Shown: positions 41,114-50,046 of the stretch, piece by piece
Numbering within the stretch: the first letter of the stretch is position 1
Layout: each line of letters opens with the position of its first letter
NCBI RefSeq assembly: GCF_006716745.1
Contig: NZ_VFPP01000001.1
Location: forward strand, 6,955,386-7,019,385
Source of the DNA: Saccharothrix saharensis
Lineage (GTDB): Bacteria; Actinomycetota; Actinomycetes; Mycobacteriales; Pseudonocardiaceae
Length of the DNA stretch: 64,000 nucleotides
Direction of reading: 5' to 3'
Position numbers and translations under genes: made by a program
The notes under the pieces: model-generated
Told to the model about the DNA's origin: nothing
The model's database searches: none
What the model saw: only the letters and a program-made list of their open reading frames with translations

Positions 41114-42308
41114 CCAGGCGGGCCAGGTGGCGGCGCTCGACGTCGGTCGGGGCCAGGTCGCGGGCGCGTTCGTAGGCGGCCCGCGCTTCCGCTTCCCGGC
41201 CCAGGCGGCGCAGGAGGTCGGCCCGGGTGGCCGGGAGCAGGTGACCGGTGATCCCGTCGGCCAGTTCGTCCACCAGGGCCAGGCCGGCCGCCGGCCCGTC
41301 CACCATCGCCACGGCCACCGCCCGGTTCAGCCGCACGACCGGTGACGGCACCAGCTTGAGCAGCTCCCCGTACAGCAGGGCGATCTGCGGCCAGTCCGTG
41401 TCCTCCGCGCGCGTCGCGGTGGCGTGGCAGGCGGCGATGGCGGCCTGGACCTGGTACGGCCCCGGCCGGCCGCGTCGCAGCGCCGCGTCGAGCAGCGCCA
41501 CGCCCTCCTCGACCTGCGCGTGGTCCCAGCGCGTGCGGTCCTGCCGGTCCAGCGGCACCAGGTCGCCCGCCCGGTCGAACCGCGCGTCCCGGCGCGAGTC
41601 CTGCACCAGCGTCAACGCCAGCAGGCCCACCGCCTCCGGCTCGTCGGGCAGCAACGCGACCAGCGTGCGCGCCAGCCGGATCGCCTCCGCGCACAGCTCC
41701 CGCCGCAGCAGCTCCGCCCCGCCGCCCGCCGCGTAACCCTCGTTGAACAGCAGGTACAGCACGCCCAGCACGCCGGCCGTGCGTTCCGGCAGCAGGTGGG
41801 CGGGCGGCACCCGGTACGGGATGCGGGCGTTGCGGATCTTCTGCCGCGCCCGCACCAGCCGCTTGGTCATCGTCGCCTCCGGCACCAGGAACGCCCGCGC
41901 GATCTCCGCCGCGGTGAGGCCGGCGACCGTGCGCAGGGTCAGCGCGACCCGTGCCTGGAGCGTCAACGCCGGGTGGCAGCACGTGAAGATCAGCCGCAGC
42001 AGGTCGTCCCCGATGCCGTCGTGCTCGTCGGGCACGTCGTGCGGCATGGCCACCACCTCCCCCAGCTTGGCCGCCTCCACGCCGGCGCGCCGCAACCGGT
42101 CCAGCGCGCGGTTGCGAGCGGTCGTGGTGAGCCACGCGCCGGGACGCTGCGGGACGCCGTCGCGCGGCCAGCACTCCAGTGCCCGCGCGAAGGCGTCCTG
42201 CACGCACTCCTCGGCCAGGTCCCAGTCGCCGGTGAGGCGGATCAGCGTCGCCACGATCCGCCCCCGTTCGGCCCGGAACAGCGCCGAGACCTCCGCTCCG
42301 ACCGTCAT
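41082..42308 (-). CDS. ECF42-type RNA polymerase sigma factor
   Basis: A 408-aa extracytoplasmic-function sigma factor. Region 2 contains LIRLTGDWDLAEECVQDAFARAL and region 4 AGLTAAEIARAFLVPEATMTKRLVRARQKI. A long C-terminal extension of over 200 residues (LYLLFNEGYAAGGG, then TPR-like helices) marks the ECF42/DUF6596 group. These do not use a classical anti-sigma factor but pair with a DGPF protein. The ATG at 42308 overlaps the stop of the DGPF gene (ATGA), so both are made together. Confidence 0.92.
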   Translation of the reverse strand: MTVGAEVSALFRAERGRIVATLIRLTGDWDLAEECVQDAFARALECWPRDGVPQRPGAWLTTTARNRALDRLRRAGVEAAKLGEVVAMPHDVPDEHDGIGDDLLRLIFTCCHPALTLQARVALTLRTVAGLTAAEIARAFLVPEATMTKRLVRARQKIRNARIPYRVPPAHLLPERTAGVLGVLYLLFNEGYAAGGGAELLRRELCAEAIRLARTLVALLPDEPEAVGLLALTLVQDSRRDARFDRAGDLVPLDRQDRTRWDHAQVEEGVALLDAALRRGRPGPYQVQAAIAACHATATRAEDTDWPQIALLYGELLKLVPSPVVRLNRAVAVAMVDGPAAGLALVDELADGITGHLLPATRADLLRRLGREAEARAAYERARDLAPTDVERRHLARLVNARSGGVRR

Positions 42309-42625
42309 CCGGTGAAGAACGGGCGGACCTCGACGGACCCGAACCGCGCGCACGGGTGCCGTGACGCGATCCGGATCGCCTCGTCCAGGTCGGCGCAGTC
42401 GACGACGTCGTAACCCACGATCTGCTCCTTCGTCTCGGCGAACGGCCCGTCGGTCAACAGCACCTCGTCACCGCGCCTGCGCACGGTCGTGGCGTCCTGA
42501 GCGGACCGCAGCTGCGAGCCGTCCAGCCGCACGCCGTCGACCTCGGCGAGCCACTGCTCGATCGTGGGGTCACCCGCGGTCGGCTCGATGGTGTCGTCGA
42601 CGCAGATCAGCAGCATGTACTTCAT
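42305..42625 (-). CDS. YciI-like DGPF-domain protein, partner of the ECF42 sigma factor
   Basis: A 106-aa protein with the DGPF signature: MKYMLLICVDD at the start and LLTDGPFAETKEQIVGYDV in the middle, then ARFGSVEVRPF. DGPF proteins are small dimers encoded with ECF42 sigma factors and are thought to take part in their signalling; their exact chemistry is unknown. First gene of the two-gene operon. Confidence 0.92.
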   Translation of the reverse strand: MKYMLLICVDDTIEPTAGDPTIEQWLAEVDGVRLDGSQLRSAQDATTVRRRGDEVLLTDGPFAETKEQIVGYDVVDCADLDEAIRIASRHPCARFGSVEVRPFFTG

Positions 42626-42707
42626 CGGTCACTCCCGTCGTCCGGTGCATTCCACCACTACGACGAACGGGACCCGCCCGGGAGGACACCCGCCTACGAT
42701 CCGTTCC

Positions 42708-43214
42708 ATGACGAGGGACCCGGCCGCCATCGAGGAGGACGTCGCGCTGCTCGACGCCGTCCTGGAACCCGTCGCCAAGGCGCCGGTGGACCTGTCCGAT
42801 CCCGACTGGATGGTGAAGCTGCGCGCCGCGCCGCACCCGTTGGACCGCGCCGGCGTGCGGCCCGAGGCGGAAGCCGTGCTGGCCGAGATCCTCGACCGGT
42901 ACGCGGCGGACGAGGTCGCGCGGCCGGGGCTGCGCGCGTTGTTCGACCGGTACACGTCGTTCCGCTGGGCCGTGAACCCGCGGTTCCCCACCACACCCGA
43001 CGGGGTGCGGTCCGCGTTGCTGCTGCTCTCGGTGCGCGACCAGGGTGCGGACACGAGGGACGAACTGATGGCGCTGTGGGCGTTGTGCGACGAGGCGAGG
43101 GCGGCGGGCGTGGCCGTCGACCCGATCCTGCGCGAGGTCGCGGCGATCTCCAGCGACGTCGACCGGTACGGCATGGGTTCGGTGCGCGACATCCTCCTCG
43201 ACACGGTTCGCTGA
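42708..43214 (+). CDS. Conserved hypothetical protein, 168 aa
   Basis: A soluble, mostly helical acidic protein (starts MTRDPAAIEEDVALLDAVLE; contains FDRYTSFRWAVNPRFPTTPD and ALLLLSVRDQGADTRDE). No domain is recognised and there is no signal or membrane segment. ATG 42708 is chosen because the in-frame sequence before it shows no coding character. It is divergent from the DGPF gene with 82 bp between starts. Confidence 0.7.
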   Translation: MTRDPAAIEEDVALLDAVLEPVAKAPVDLSDPDWMVKLRAAPHPLDRAGVRPEAEAVLAEILDRYAADEVARPGLRALFDRYTSFRWAVNPRFPTTPDGVRSALLLLSVRDQGADTRDELMALWALCDEARAAGVAVDPILREVAAISSDVDRYGMGSVRDILLDTVR

Positions 43215-43367
43215 CACAGCTCCCGTCGGGTCTCCGGTAGCACGTGCGCGCAATTCGTCGGGCCGTCTTTGCACCCGCGTGACAAGAATTCGCGGGGTGC
43301 TTGACCTGCGAGAACCGGCCACGCCATGGTTCGGCGGTCTTCGCCCGCGCTCGACGAGGAGCAGCCA

Positions 43368-44558
43368 ATGCGCGTGAACCGGGGGTGGGCCGCCGCAGTC
43401 GCCGCGGCCCTGGTGGTGGTCGGCACCGCCGACGCCACCGCCCAGATCTCCTTCCACGACACCGGGTCCGCGCCGGCCAACGGCGACGTGCTGCGGTCCG
43501 GACCCACCGACTTCTTCCTCAACCCGGTCAAGCTGCTGCGCGCGCCCGCCACCGCGCACCGCGTCCTGTACCGCAGCACGGACACGCACGGCCGGCCGAT
43601 CGACGTCAGCGGCACCGTGCTCACCCCGCACGCGCCGTGGATCGGGCCGGGCCCGCGACCGGTCATCGGGTACGCGCCCGGCACGCAGGGCGTCGGCGAC
43701 GACTGCGCGCCGTCCCGGCAGCTGGCCATGGGCAGCGAGTACGAGGGCCCGTTCCTGGCAGGCCTGCTGACCCGGGGCTACGGCGTCGTCGTCACCGACT
43801 ACGAGGGCCTGGGCACGCCCGGCGTGCACACCTACGTCAACCGCGCCGCCGAGGGGCACGCGGTGCTGGACGCGATCCGCGCCGCGCAACGGCTGCCCGA
43901 GGCGAACCTGCCCGACGACGGGCCGGTGGCCACCGCCGGGTACTCGCAGGGCGGCGGCGCGTCCGCGGCGGCCGTCGAGCTGTACCCGGCCTACGCGCCG
44001 GAGCTGAAGCTGAAGGGCGCCTACGCGGGCGCGCCGCCCGCCGACCTCGGCGCGGTGGCGCGGAACCTGGACGGCCACTACGCGGCCGGGTTCCTGGGCT
44101 ACTCGCTGCTCAGCCTCGACGCCGCGTACCCGGAGCTGGACATCCCGGGCGTGCTGAACGACGCGGGCCGGGAACTGCTGGCCCAGGTCGAGCACCAGTG
44201 CACCGCCGAGGCGCTGCTCGCGCACGCGTTCCGCAAGTCGGTGGACCTCACCGCCGACGGCCGGCCGCTGGCCGCGTACCTGGACGAGGAGCCGTACGCG
44301 TCACGCGTGGAGGAGCAGCGGATCGGCGTGCGCAAGCCCGGTGCGCCGGTGCTGGTGGTGCACAGCGCGCTGGACGACATCGTGCCGTACGCGCAGGGCG
44401 CGGAGATGGTGCGGCGGTGGTGCGCCCTGGGCGCGAACGTCAGGTTCAGCACCTCGCTCGTGCCGACGCACGCCGCCGCCATGGTCGCGGCCTACCCGGA
44501 GGCGTTCGCCTGGTTGGAGGCGCGCTTCGCGGGCGTCCCCGCCCGCGGCACCTGCTGA
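43368..44558 (+). CDS. Secretory lipase family protein
   Basis: A 396-aa exported alpha/beta hydrolase of the LIP/secretory lipase family. The signal peptide spans about 1-25. YAPGTQGVGDDCAPS and VVVTDYEGLGTPG are family blocks; the nucleophile elbow is AGYSQGGGAS with an intact Ser; the acid lies in HSALDDIVPYAQ and the His in VPTHAAAM. GAGGAG precedes ATG 43368. Its last 67 bases overlap the convergent PucR-type gene. A homologous gene follows at 46065 beyond the regulator, so a duplication is likely. Confidence 0.9.
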   Translation: MRVNRGWAAAVAAALVVVGTADATAQISFHDTGSAPANGDVLRSGPTDFFLNPVKLLRAPATAHRVLYRSTDTHGRPIDVSGTVLTPHAPWIGPGPRPVIGYAPGTQGVGDDCAPSRQLAMGSEYEGPFLAGLLTRGYGVVVTDYEGLGTPGVHTYVNRAAEGHAVLDAIRAAQRLPEANLPDDGPVATAGYSQGGGASAAAVELYPAYAPELKLKGAYAGAPPADLGAVARNLDGHYAAGFLGYSLLSLDAAYPELDIPGVLNDAGRELLAQVEHQCTAEALLAHAFRKSVDLTADGRPLAAYLDEEPYASRVEEQRIGVRKPGAPVLVVHSALDDIVPYAQGAEMVRRWCALGANVRFSTSLVPTHAAAMVAAYPEAFAWLEARFAGVPARGTC

Positions 44559-45805
44559 ACGTCACGGGCCCGGCTGAGCAACCGACGGGCGCGCAGCGCG
44601 ATCTCCAGCGTGAGGCGCTCGTCGGGGTCGGCCAGCCGGTCGCCCAGCAGCTCTTCGAGCTGGTGCATCCGGTAGCGCACGGTCTGCGGGTGCACGTCGA
44701 GCCGGGCCGCGATCTCGCCGACGCCGCCGCGGGTCTCCAGCCAGGCCAGCAACGTGGTCTCCAGCCGTTCCCGCTGCTTCACCGTCAACCCGGCGAACGC
44801 CGCCAGCGCCCGCCCGCTGAGCTGACCCACCAGGAACTCGTCGGACAGCAGCGCGAGCGTGGCCAGGTGGTCGTCGCACCACGTCACCGGCGCCGCGGGC
44901 AGCAGCCCGCGGCGCACCAACCCCAGGGCGCGCCGCGCGCAGGCCAACGACTGCCGCGCCTGCGCCAACGGCACCGTCGGCCCCACCGCGGCGCGCCGCC
45001 CGCGCAGCTCCGGCCGCAGCCGGCCGGCCGGGTTGGCCACCACCAGGCACGGCGTGGAGCTCTCCAGGTCGACCAGCACGTCACGGCCCAGCGTCACGGA
45101 CGGCAGCTGGTGCTGGTCCTCCCGGTACTCCAGCGCCACCACCGCGACCCGCTCGGGCAGCGGCCAGTCCGTCGTCCCGGCCAGGTCCGCGAGCGACTGC
45201 GGCGTCGGCGGCTGCTCGGCCAGCACCAGCTTGAGCAGTTGCCGCCGCCTGCGCTCCAGCGCGCCGCTGGCGTTGGCCCGCGCCTCCGAGTAGCCCTCGA
45301 TGGCCACCCGGCACAGCTCGTCCACCCACGCGAAGATCGCGTCGGCGACCACGAACAGCGTGTCGGTGGCCACGCCCATCGCGCGGCCGTGCTCGCTCAG
45401 GTGCCGCCACACGACCCGGGCACCGACCCGCACCGCGGTCTGCAGGGAGTCCATCGTGCGGCCTTCGAGGTACTCCATGCGCCCGCTGTAGCGCAGCACG
45501 GCCTGCCAGTCGGTCTGCGCCGCGTCCGGGTTGGCGATGTTGTCGAAGCACTTCACGATCGCCATCTCGACCGCGCCCACGAGCACCTCGCGGAACTTGC
45601 CCTCCAGCGGCTGCGCGTACGCGGGCACCGCCCGGCGGATCTCCCGGATCACGTCGCGCACCATGGCGCCGGACAGCGGCGCCATCTTCTCCGCCAGCTC
45701 GCCGGGGATGCTGGACCAGAGCTGGCGCGCCGCGCTGTACTCGCCGCGCTCGGCCCTCGGGGCCGTCCGCTGCCGCACCAACCCGCCGTTGAGTGGGATC
45801 GTCAT
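44492..45805 (-). CDS. PucR/CdaR-type helix-turn-helix regulator
   Basis: A 437-aa transcription factor. The N-terminal 180 residues are helical (IPGELAEKMAPLSGAMVRDV, CFDNIANPDA). A central GGDEF-like sensory part follows, and the C-terminal PucR HTH reads ETLLAWLETRGGVGEIAARL, then VHPQTVRYRMHQLEELLGD. Start ATG 45805 has GGAGG five bases upstream. Lying between two secretory lipase genes, it may control both. Confidence 0.88.
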   Translation of the reverse strand: MTIPLNGGLVRQRTAPRAERGEYSAARQLWSSIPGELAEKMAPLSGAMVRDVIREIRRAVPAYAQPLEGKFREVLVGAVEMAIVKCFDNIANPDAAQTDWQAVLRYSGRMEYLEGRTMDSLQTAVRVGARVVWRHLSEHGRAMGVATDTLFVVADAIFAWVDELCRVAIEGYSEARANASGALERRRRQLLKLVLAEQPPTPQSLADLAGTTDWPLPERVAVVALEYREDQHQLPSVTLGRDVLVDLESSTPCLVVANPAGRLRPELRGRRAAVGPTVPLAQARQSLACARRALGLVRRGLLPAAPVTWCDDHLATLALLSDEFLVGQLSGRALAAFAGLTVKQRERLETTLLAWLETRGGVGEIAARLDVHPQTVRYRMHQLEELLGDRLADPDERLTLEIALRARRLLSRARDVQQVPRAGTPAKRASNQANASG

Positions 45806-46064
45806 GCCGCCTCCGCCTGGCGAAGCACCGCCGGTGGGACTTCGCCCGGCTGACCGTAAAAGCACTCGTGTTGGCGTGTCAAATATTCTTCCGGGCACCT
45901 GGATGCATTCACTCTATCGAGTGATCCGACACGTTGTAGCGGCATTACAATTTTTGTTCCGAAAACACGCACGGGGATGACAACTCGGTCGTGCGGCCTG
46001 GACTCGCCGGTCGCGATTAATGCAGTGTGCATTGTCCTTGTCACATTTACCGGGAGGTGCTGGT
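45806..46064. promoter_or_regulatory. A+T-rich promoter region between PucR-type and lipase genes
   Basis: Bases about 45850-46050 are far richer in A and T than their surroundings (for example ACAATTTTTG and TCACATTTACC), marking a divergent promoter region. ACTCTATCGAGTG (near 45910) is a short palindrome and a possible operator. No ORF inside is convincing. Confidence 0.5.
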
Positions 46065-47234
46065 TTGCGAAAAATCTTCTCGTTATCGGCGGTCGGGGTG
46101 GTGCTGGCCGCCGCCGTCACGGCGCTCGGGCCCTCGGCGGCGGCCAACGACTCGTTCTACGTGCCGCCCAGCCCGCTGCCCGCCGGCGCGCCCGGCGACC
46201 TCATCCGCTACCGGGCGTCGCAGGCGGGCGCGCTGGGCTCGACCGTGCGGGCGTGGCAGGTCATGTACCGGTCGACCGACGCGCTGGGGCAGCCCAACGC
46301 GGTGACCGGCACGGTGCTCGTGCCGGGCTCGGTCGACCCGGGCACCGCGCCGGTGGTCGCGTTCGCCGTGGGCACGCACGGTCCGGCGTTCCGGTGCGCG
46401 CCCTCGGAGATGGTGCGCATCGGCGCCCTGTACGAGCAGCCCGCGGTCAACGACCTGCTGCGGGCCGGCTACGCCGTGGCCATCACCGACTACGAGGGCT
46501 ACCGGCCCGATCCGCGGACCACGTACGTCACCGGCCGGTCCGAGGGGCACGCGGTGATCGACGTGGTCCGCGCCGCGCAACGGCTGCCGGAGGCACGGCT
46601 GTCGCGTGACGCGAAGGTCGTGTTCCGCGGCTACTCGCAGGGCGGTGGCGCGGCGATGTGGGCGGGCCAGTCGCAGCCGCGGTACGCGCCGGAGCTGAAC
46701 CTCGTGGGCGTGGTCGGCGGCGGTGTGCCCGCGGACCTGGTGCAGGTCGCCCTGCCGCTGGACGGCCGCAAGGGCTTCGGCCTGCTCGCGTACTCGCTGA
46801 TCGGGCTGGACAACGCCTACCCCGAGCTGGACCTGGAGGACTACCTCAACGACGCGGGCCGGGCCGAGTTCGCCCGCATGCGGCGCGAGGCGTGCACGCT
46901 GGAGCTCCTGGTCGACTACCGGGGCCGCCGGCTGGCCGACTACACGACGTCCAGCCCGGTGCTCACGCCGCCGTGGCTCGCCCGGGTGGCGGAGAACAAG
47001 CTCGGCGGCACGGCGATCCGCGTGCCGGTGCACGCCTACCACGCCACCGGGGACGACCTGGTGGACTTCGCACAGGCCAAGGCGTTGCGCGACGCGTACT
47101 GCGGGCTGGGCGTGCGGGTCGACTGGCGCACCTACGCCACCGACCACATCACCGCCGTGCACACGGGCAGCGCGGCGGCGCAGGCGTTCACGGCGGACCG
47201 GATCGCGGGCCGTCCGGCGACGTCGAACTGCTGA
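46065..47234 (+). CDS. Secretory lipase family protein (second copy)
   Basis: A 389-aa exported alpha/beta hydrolase related to the one at 43368. A TTG start at 46065 lies seven bases after GGGAGG and opens a signal peptide (RKIFSLSAVGVVLAAAVTAL). Blocks AVGTHGPAFRCAPS, AITDYEGYRP and the elbow RGYSQGGGAAMW with an intact Ser match the family; HATGDDLVDFAQA and TDHITAVH supply the acid and His. A perfect terminator follows, so it is probably transcribed alone. Confidence 0.9.
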   Translation: MRKIFSLSAVGVVLAAAVTALGPSAAANDSFYVPPSPLPAGAPGDLIRYRASQAGALGSTVRAWQVMYRSTDALGQPNAVTGTVLVPGSVDPGTAPVVAFAVGTHGPAFRCAPSEMVRIGALYEQPAVNDLLRAGYAVAITDYEGYRPDPRTTYVTGRSEGHAVIDVVRAAQRLPEARLSRDAKVVFRGYSQGGGAAMWAGQSQPRYAPELNLVGVVGGGVPADLVQVALPLDGRKGFGLLAYSLIGLDNAYPELDLEDYLNDAGRAEFARMRREACTLELLVDYRGRRLADYTTSSPVLTPPWLARVAENKLGGTAIRVPVHAYHATGDDLVDFAQAKALRDAYCGLGVRVDWRTYATDHITAVHTGSAAAQAFTADRIAGRPATSNC

Positions 47235-47249
47235 GGCCCGCCGGCAGCA

Positions 47250-47281
47250 GGAGACCGCCGCGGTCGGACGCGGCGGTCTCC
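47250..47281. terminator. Bidirectional terminator
   Basis: Perfect 12-bp stem (47250-47261 with 47270-47281) and an eight-base loop between the second lipase and the convergent secreted protein gene. Confidence 0.85.
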
Positions 47282-47315
47282 GGTTGCTCCGGTGGTGTCC
47301 GGGGTGGTCGGCCGG

Positions 47316-48527
47316 CTACGCGGTCTTCGCGGTGAGCGTCAGGTCGATCGTGTTGCCCGGACCAGCGGCGAAACCGCTGACCAGGTCGTTGAGCGGACCG
47401 CAGCCGGTCAGCGCCGGGATCTCGTACGTGCCGGCCAGCTTGCCGCCCGTGAGCGGGTCGAAGCCCGGCGCCGAGGTCAGGGCGATGTCCGCGGGCGTGC
47501 CGGTCCGGCAGTTCGGGTCGTTGCTGATCGGGATGCCGAACGCGGTGACCGACGGCAGCTTGATGGTGACCTTCGAGCTCGACCTCACCGCGCCGGCGGT
47601 GAGCGTGCCGGTGGTCTTGCCCTCCGGCACGAACTCGATCCTCGACTCCACCGGCACGAACCCGAACAGGCGGAACCTGCCCGAGGTCGGCGGCAGCACC
47701 AGGTCGCCGGTGAACCGGCCGGTGGCCAGCTCCAGGTCGGCGTTCAGGCTGCCGGGGCCGAGCGCGACCGGGCCGCCCAGCTTCTTGATCGTCGAGGTGC
47801 CGTCGAGCGAGTAGGCGTACTTGATGCCGCCGGGCGGCCGGGTGGTCGTCGTGGTCGTGGGCACGGTCGTGCTGGTCGTCGTCGTGGTGGTGGTCGTGGT
47901 CGTGGTGGTCGTCGTGGTCGGGCCGCCGCCCGACACGTCGAACCGGATCAGCGTCGGGTCCTGACCGGGGTCCAGCACGCAGTTGGACGTGAACGTGCCC
48001 AGACCGGTCTCCGTGCCGTCGGCCTTCTTCGGGGTCAACGTCGTGCTGTAGTTGCCCACCGTCACGGTCGTCGTGCCCGCCTTCGGGATCACCGCCGTCG
48101 GCACCGGACCGCTCGCGACCACGTCGAACGCGCCCTCGGCGGGCACCGGGGTCTTCGGCACGGTCAGGCCGGGGATCTTGATGTCGAGCTTGCCGCCGGC
48201 GTTGTCCAGCGTCACGCCCGCCTCGGCGGAGCCCTCCACCGTCGTGGCGCCGACCAGGGTCAGGCCCTGCGTCGCGGTCGGGGGGACGGTGACCGTGGCG
48301 GAGAAGTCCGTCGTCGTCAACTCGCCGCCGACGGTGGTCGGCGCGTCGATCGTGGCCCGGATGCGGGTCGACAGCACCTGGTTGCCGATCAGCGGGAAAG
48401 GGCAGGTGAACGTCAGCGTCTTGTCGACCTGGACGGGCGCCGCCGAGCCGCTGCCGACGCCGGCGAGCAGACCGGCCACGACGAGCCCGGACGTCACGCC
48501 CGCGCCCAGTATTGTCCTCAACCTCAC
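47316..48527 (-). CDS. Secreted two-domain protein with DUF6801-like domain and poly-Thr linker
   Basis: A 403-aa exported protein. Signal peptide about 1-30 (LVVAGLLAGVGSGSAA). The first domain (about 31-195) opens with TLTFTCPFPLIGNQVLSTRI, the DUF6801-like pattern, and has two Cys. A linker of almost only Thr (about 200-232) follows, then a second beta-rich domain with a Cys pair (PNCRTGTP, LTGCGPLND). GTG 48527 is set by the signal peptide and an AAGGA site. No catalytic motif is seen; a cell-surface or wall-associated role is likely. Confidence 0.8.
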   Translation of the reverse strand: MRLRTILGAGVTSGLVVAGLLAGVGSGSAAPVQVDKTLTFTCPFPLIGNQVLSTRIRATIDAPTTVGGELTTTDFSATVTVPPTATQGLTLVGATTVEGSAEAGVTLDNAGGKLDIKIPGLTVPKTPVPAEGAFDVVASGPVPTAVIPKAGTTTVTVGNYSTTLTPKKADGTETGLGTFTSNCVLDPGQDPTLIRFDVSGGGPTTTTTTTTTTTTTTTSTTVPTTTTTTRPPGGIKYAYSLDGTSTIKKLGGPVALGPGSLNADLELATGRFTGDLVLPPTSGRFRLFGFVPVESRIEFVPEGKTTGTLTAGAVRSSSKVTIKLPSVTAFGIPISNDPNCRTGTPADIALTSAPGFDPLTGGKLAGTYEIPALTGCGPLNDLVSGFAAGPGNTIDLTLTAKTA

Positions 48528-48665
48528 GGGTGTTCCTTCCTCGAAATCTGCCGGAAATATGCCGACTCGACGGAAGCTAATGAGGTGCGCGGACCAGCGG
48601 CAAGGGCGGCGCGGAAAACCCGCGATTTCCGACAAACAGTGCGCCGGACATTGTCTTCGAGGGCT

Positions 48666-49208
48666 CTAGTCGTCTTCCTTTGCCTCGCCGCGGCGGCGCA
48701 TGAAGGTGAACCCGGGGATGCCCAGGATCGCCTGCCGGACGTCGTTGGTGACCTCCAGCAGCTGGTGGATGTCCGGGCCGACGCGGTCCAGCGTGGCCAG
48801 GATCGGCAGCACGTCCTCGATCAGGTGCTTGGTCAGCACCGGGAGCTGGTCCACCAGCTGCACGGCGGCGTCGACCTCGTGCGGCGACAGGTCGTCCACG
48901 AACCGCTGCGCCAGCGGCTGCGCCTTCTGCGCGATCGGCGCGTAGGAGTCCAGCAGCTCCCGCGACACGCGGGCGGTGCGGCCCACGTCTGTCGTGACGC
49001 CCTCGGCCGCCGCCGTGATCGCCTTGGCCCGACCCACCACCGACTCGGTCTCGTCCAGCACCCGTTCGGTGCGGGAGACCAGCTCGTCGGCGCGGCGCAC
49101 GACGGACTCCGCCGCGCCCAGCAGGTCCAGCACGCGGCCGGGCACGGACACGGCGGTCTCGACGGTCGTCCTGGCCAGGTCGAACAGGCCGCGCGGGGTC
49201 AGCTCCAT
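48666..49208 (-). CDS. Helical conserved protein of unknown function
   Basis: A 180-aa protein made of amphipathic helices with heptad-like repeats (AESVVRRADELVSRTERVLD, ESVVGRAKAITAAAEGV), suggesting a coiled-coil or membrane-surface protein. No membrane segment or known domain. It ends with a charged tail (RRRGEAKEDD). Similar helical proteins are common in actinobacteria without assigned role. The start MELTPRG is chosen over an ATG three codons upstream. Confidence 0.65.
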   Translation of the reverse strand: MELTPRGLFDLARTTVETAVSVPGRVLDLLGAAESVVRRADELVSRTERVLDETESVVGRAKAITAAAEGVTTDVGRTARVSRELLDSYAPIAQKAQPLAQRFVDDLSPHEVDAAVQLVDQLPVLTKHLIEDVLPILATLDRVGPDIHQLLEVTNDVRQAILGIPGFTFMRRRGEAKEDD

Positions 49209-49272
49209 GGCGTCCACTCTGCCGCACGCGGCCGTGCCCGGCCTCAGGGAGATCCCTGACGTCGTGAAATCT

Positions 49273-49956
49273 CTAGGCCAGCGCCAGGTCGACGCCGGTC
49301 TCCACGTGGATGCGGGTGGAGTCGACCAGCGGCACGGTCGCGTCGGACTGGTCGACCAGCAGCGTGATCTCGGTGCAGCCCAGGATCACCGCCTCCGCGC
49401 CCCGCTCGACCAGCCGCGCCATCACGTCCCGGTAGGCGGCGCGTGACGCGGGCTCGACCTTGTTCCTGGTCAGCTCCTGGTAGATCACGTCGTGCACGAG
49501 CGTGCGGTCCGGCTCGTCCGGCACGACCAGCTCGATGCCGTGCCCGCGCATCCGGTCGCGGTAGAAGTCCTGCTCCATGGTGAACCGGGTGCCCAGCAGG
49601 CCGACCTTGCGGTGGTCGGTCAGCCGCTGCGCGGTGGCGTCCACGATGTGCACGAACGGCACCTTGATGGCGTCCGTGATCGCGTCGGCCACCTTGTGCA
49701 TGGTGTTGGTGCACAAGAGCACCAGCTCGGCGCCCGCGCCTTCGAGCTTGCGCGCGGCGTCGGCCAGCAGCTCACCCGAGCGTTCCCACTGCCCGGTCCG
49801 CTGGAGCTGTTCGACCTCGGCGAAGTCGACCGTCAGCAGCAGGCTGGGGGCGCAGTGGTGACCGCCGAGCCGGCGCCGCGTCTCCTCGTTGAGCAGCCGG
49901 TAGTACTCGGCGGACGATTCCCAGCTCATCCCGCCGATCAACCCGATGGTTCGCAT
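49273..49956 (-). CDS. Aspartate/glutamate racemase family protein
   Basis: A 227-aa pyridoxal-independent racemase. The opening IGLIGGMSWESSAEYYRLLN and the two catalytic Cys segments LLCTNTMHK and AVILGCTEI define the family. It should interconvert L- and D-aspartate or a similar acid through the two thiols. Start ATG 49956 follows the usual N-terminus. Divergent from the acyl-CoA synthetase gene. Confidence 0.92.
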   Translation of the reverse strand: MRTIGLIGGMSWESSAEYYRLLNEETRRRLGGHHCAPSLLLTVDFAEVEQLQRTGQWERSGELLADAARKLEGAGAELVLLCTNTMHKVADAITDAIKVPFVHIVDATAQRLTDHRKVGLLGTRFTMEQDFYRDRMRGHGIELVVPDEPDRTLVHDVIYQELTRNKVEPASRAAYRDVMARLVERGAEAVILGCTEITLLVDQSDATVPLVDSTRIHVETGVDLALA

Positions 49957-50046
49957 GACGACGATTGTGTCGGTAGGTCGGCGGCGGGCAAGCACGAATA
50001 GCGTTGTCGCTGGTGAGCGGGTTGCCGGCTGCGGTACGTTGCCGTG

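Noticed and set aside
47870-47935. Dense trinucleotide repeat as a possible CRISPR or microsatellite locus
   Set aside because: It encodes the poly-Thr linker of the DUF6801-like protein; there are no spacers.
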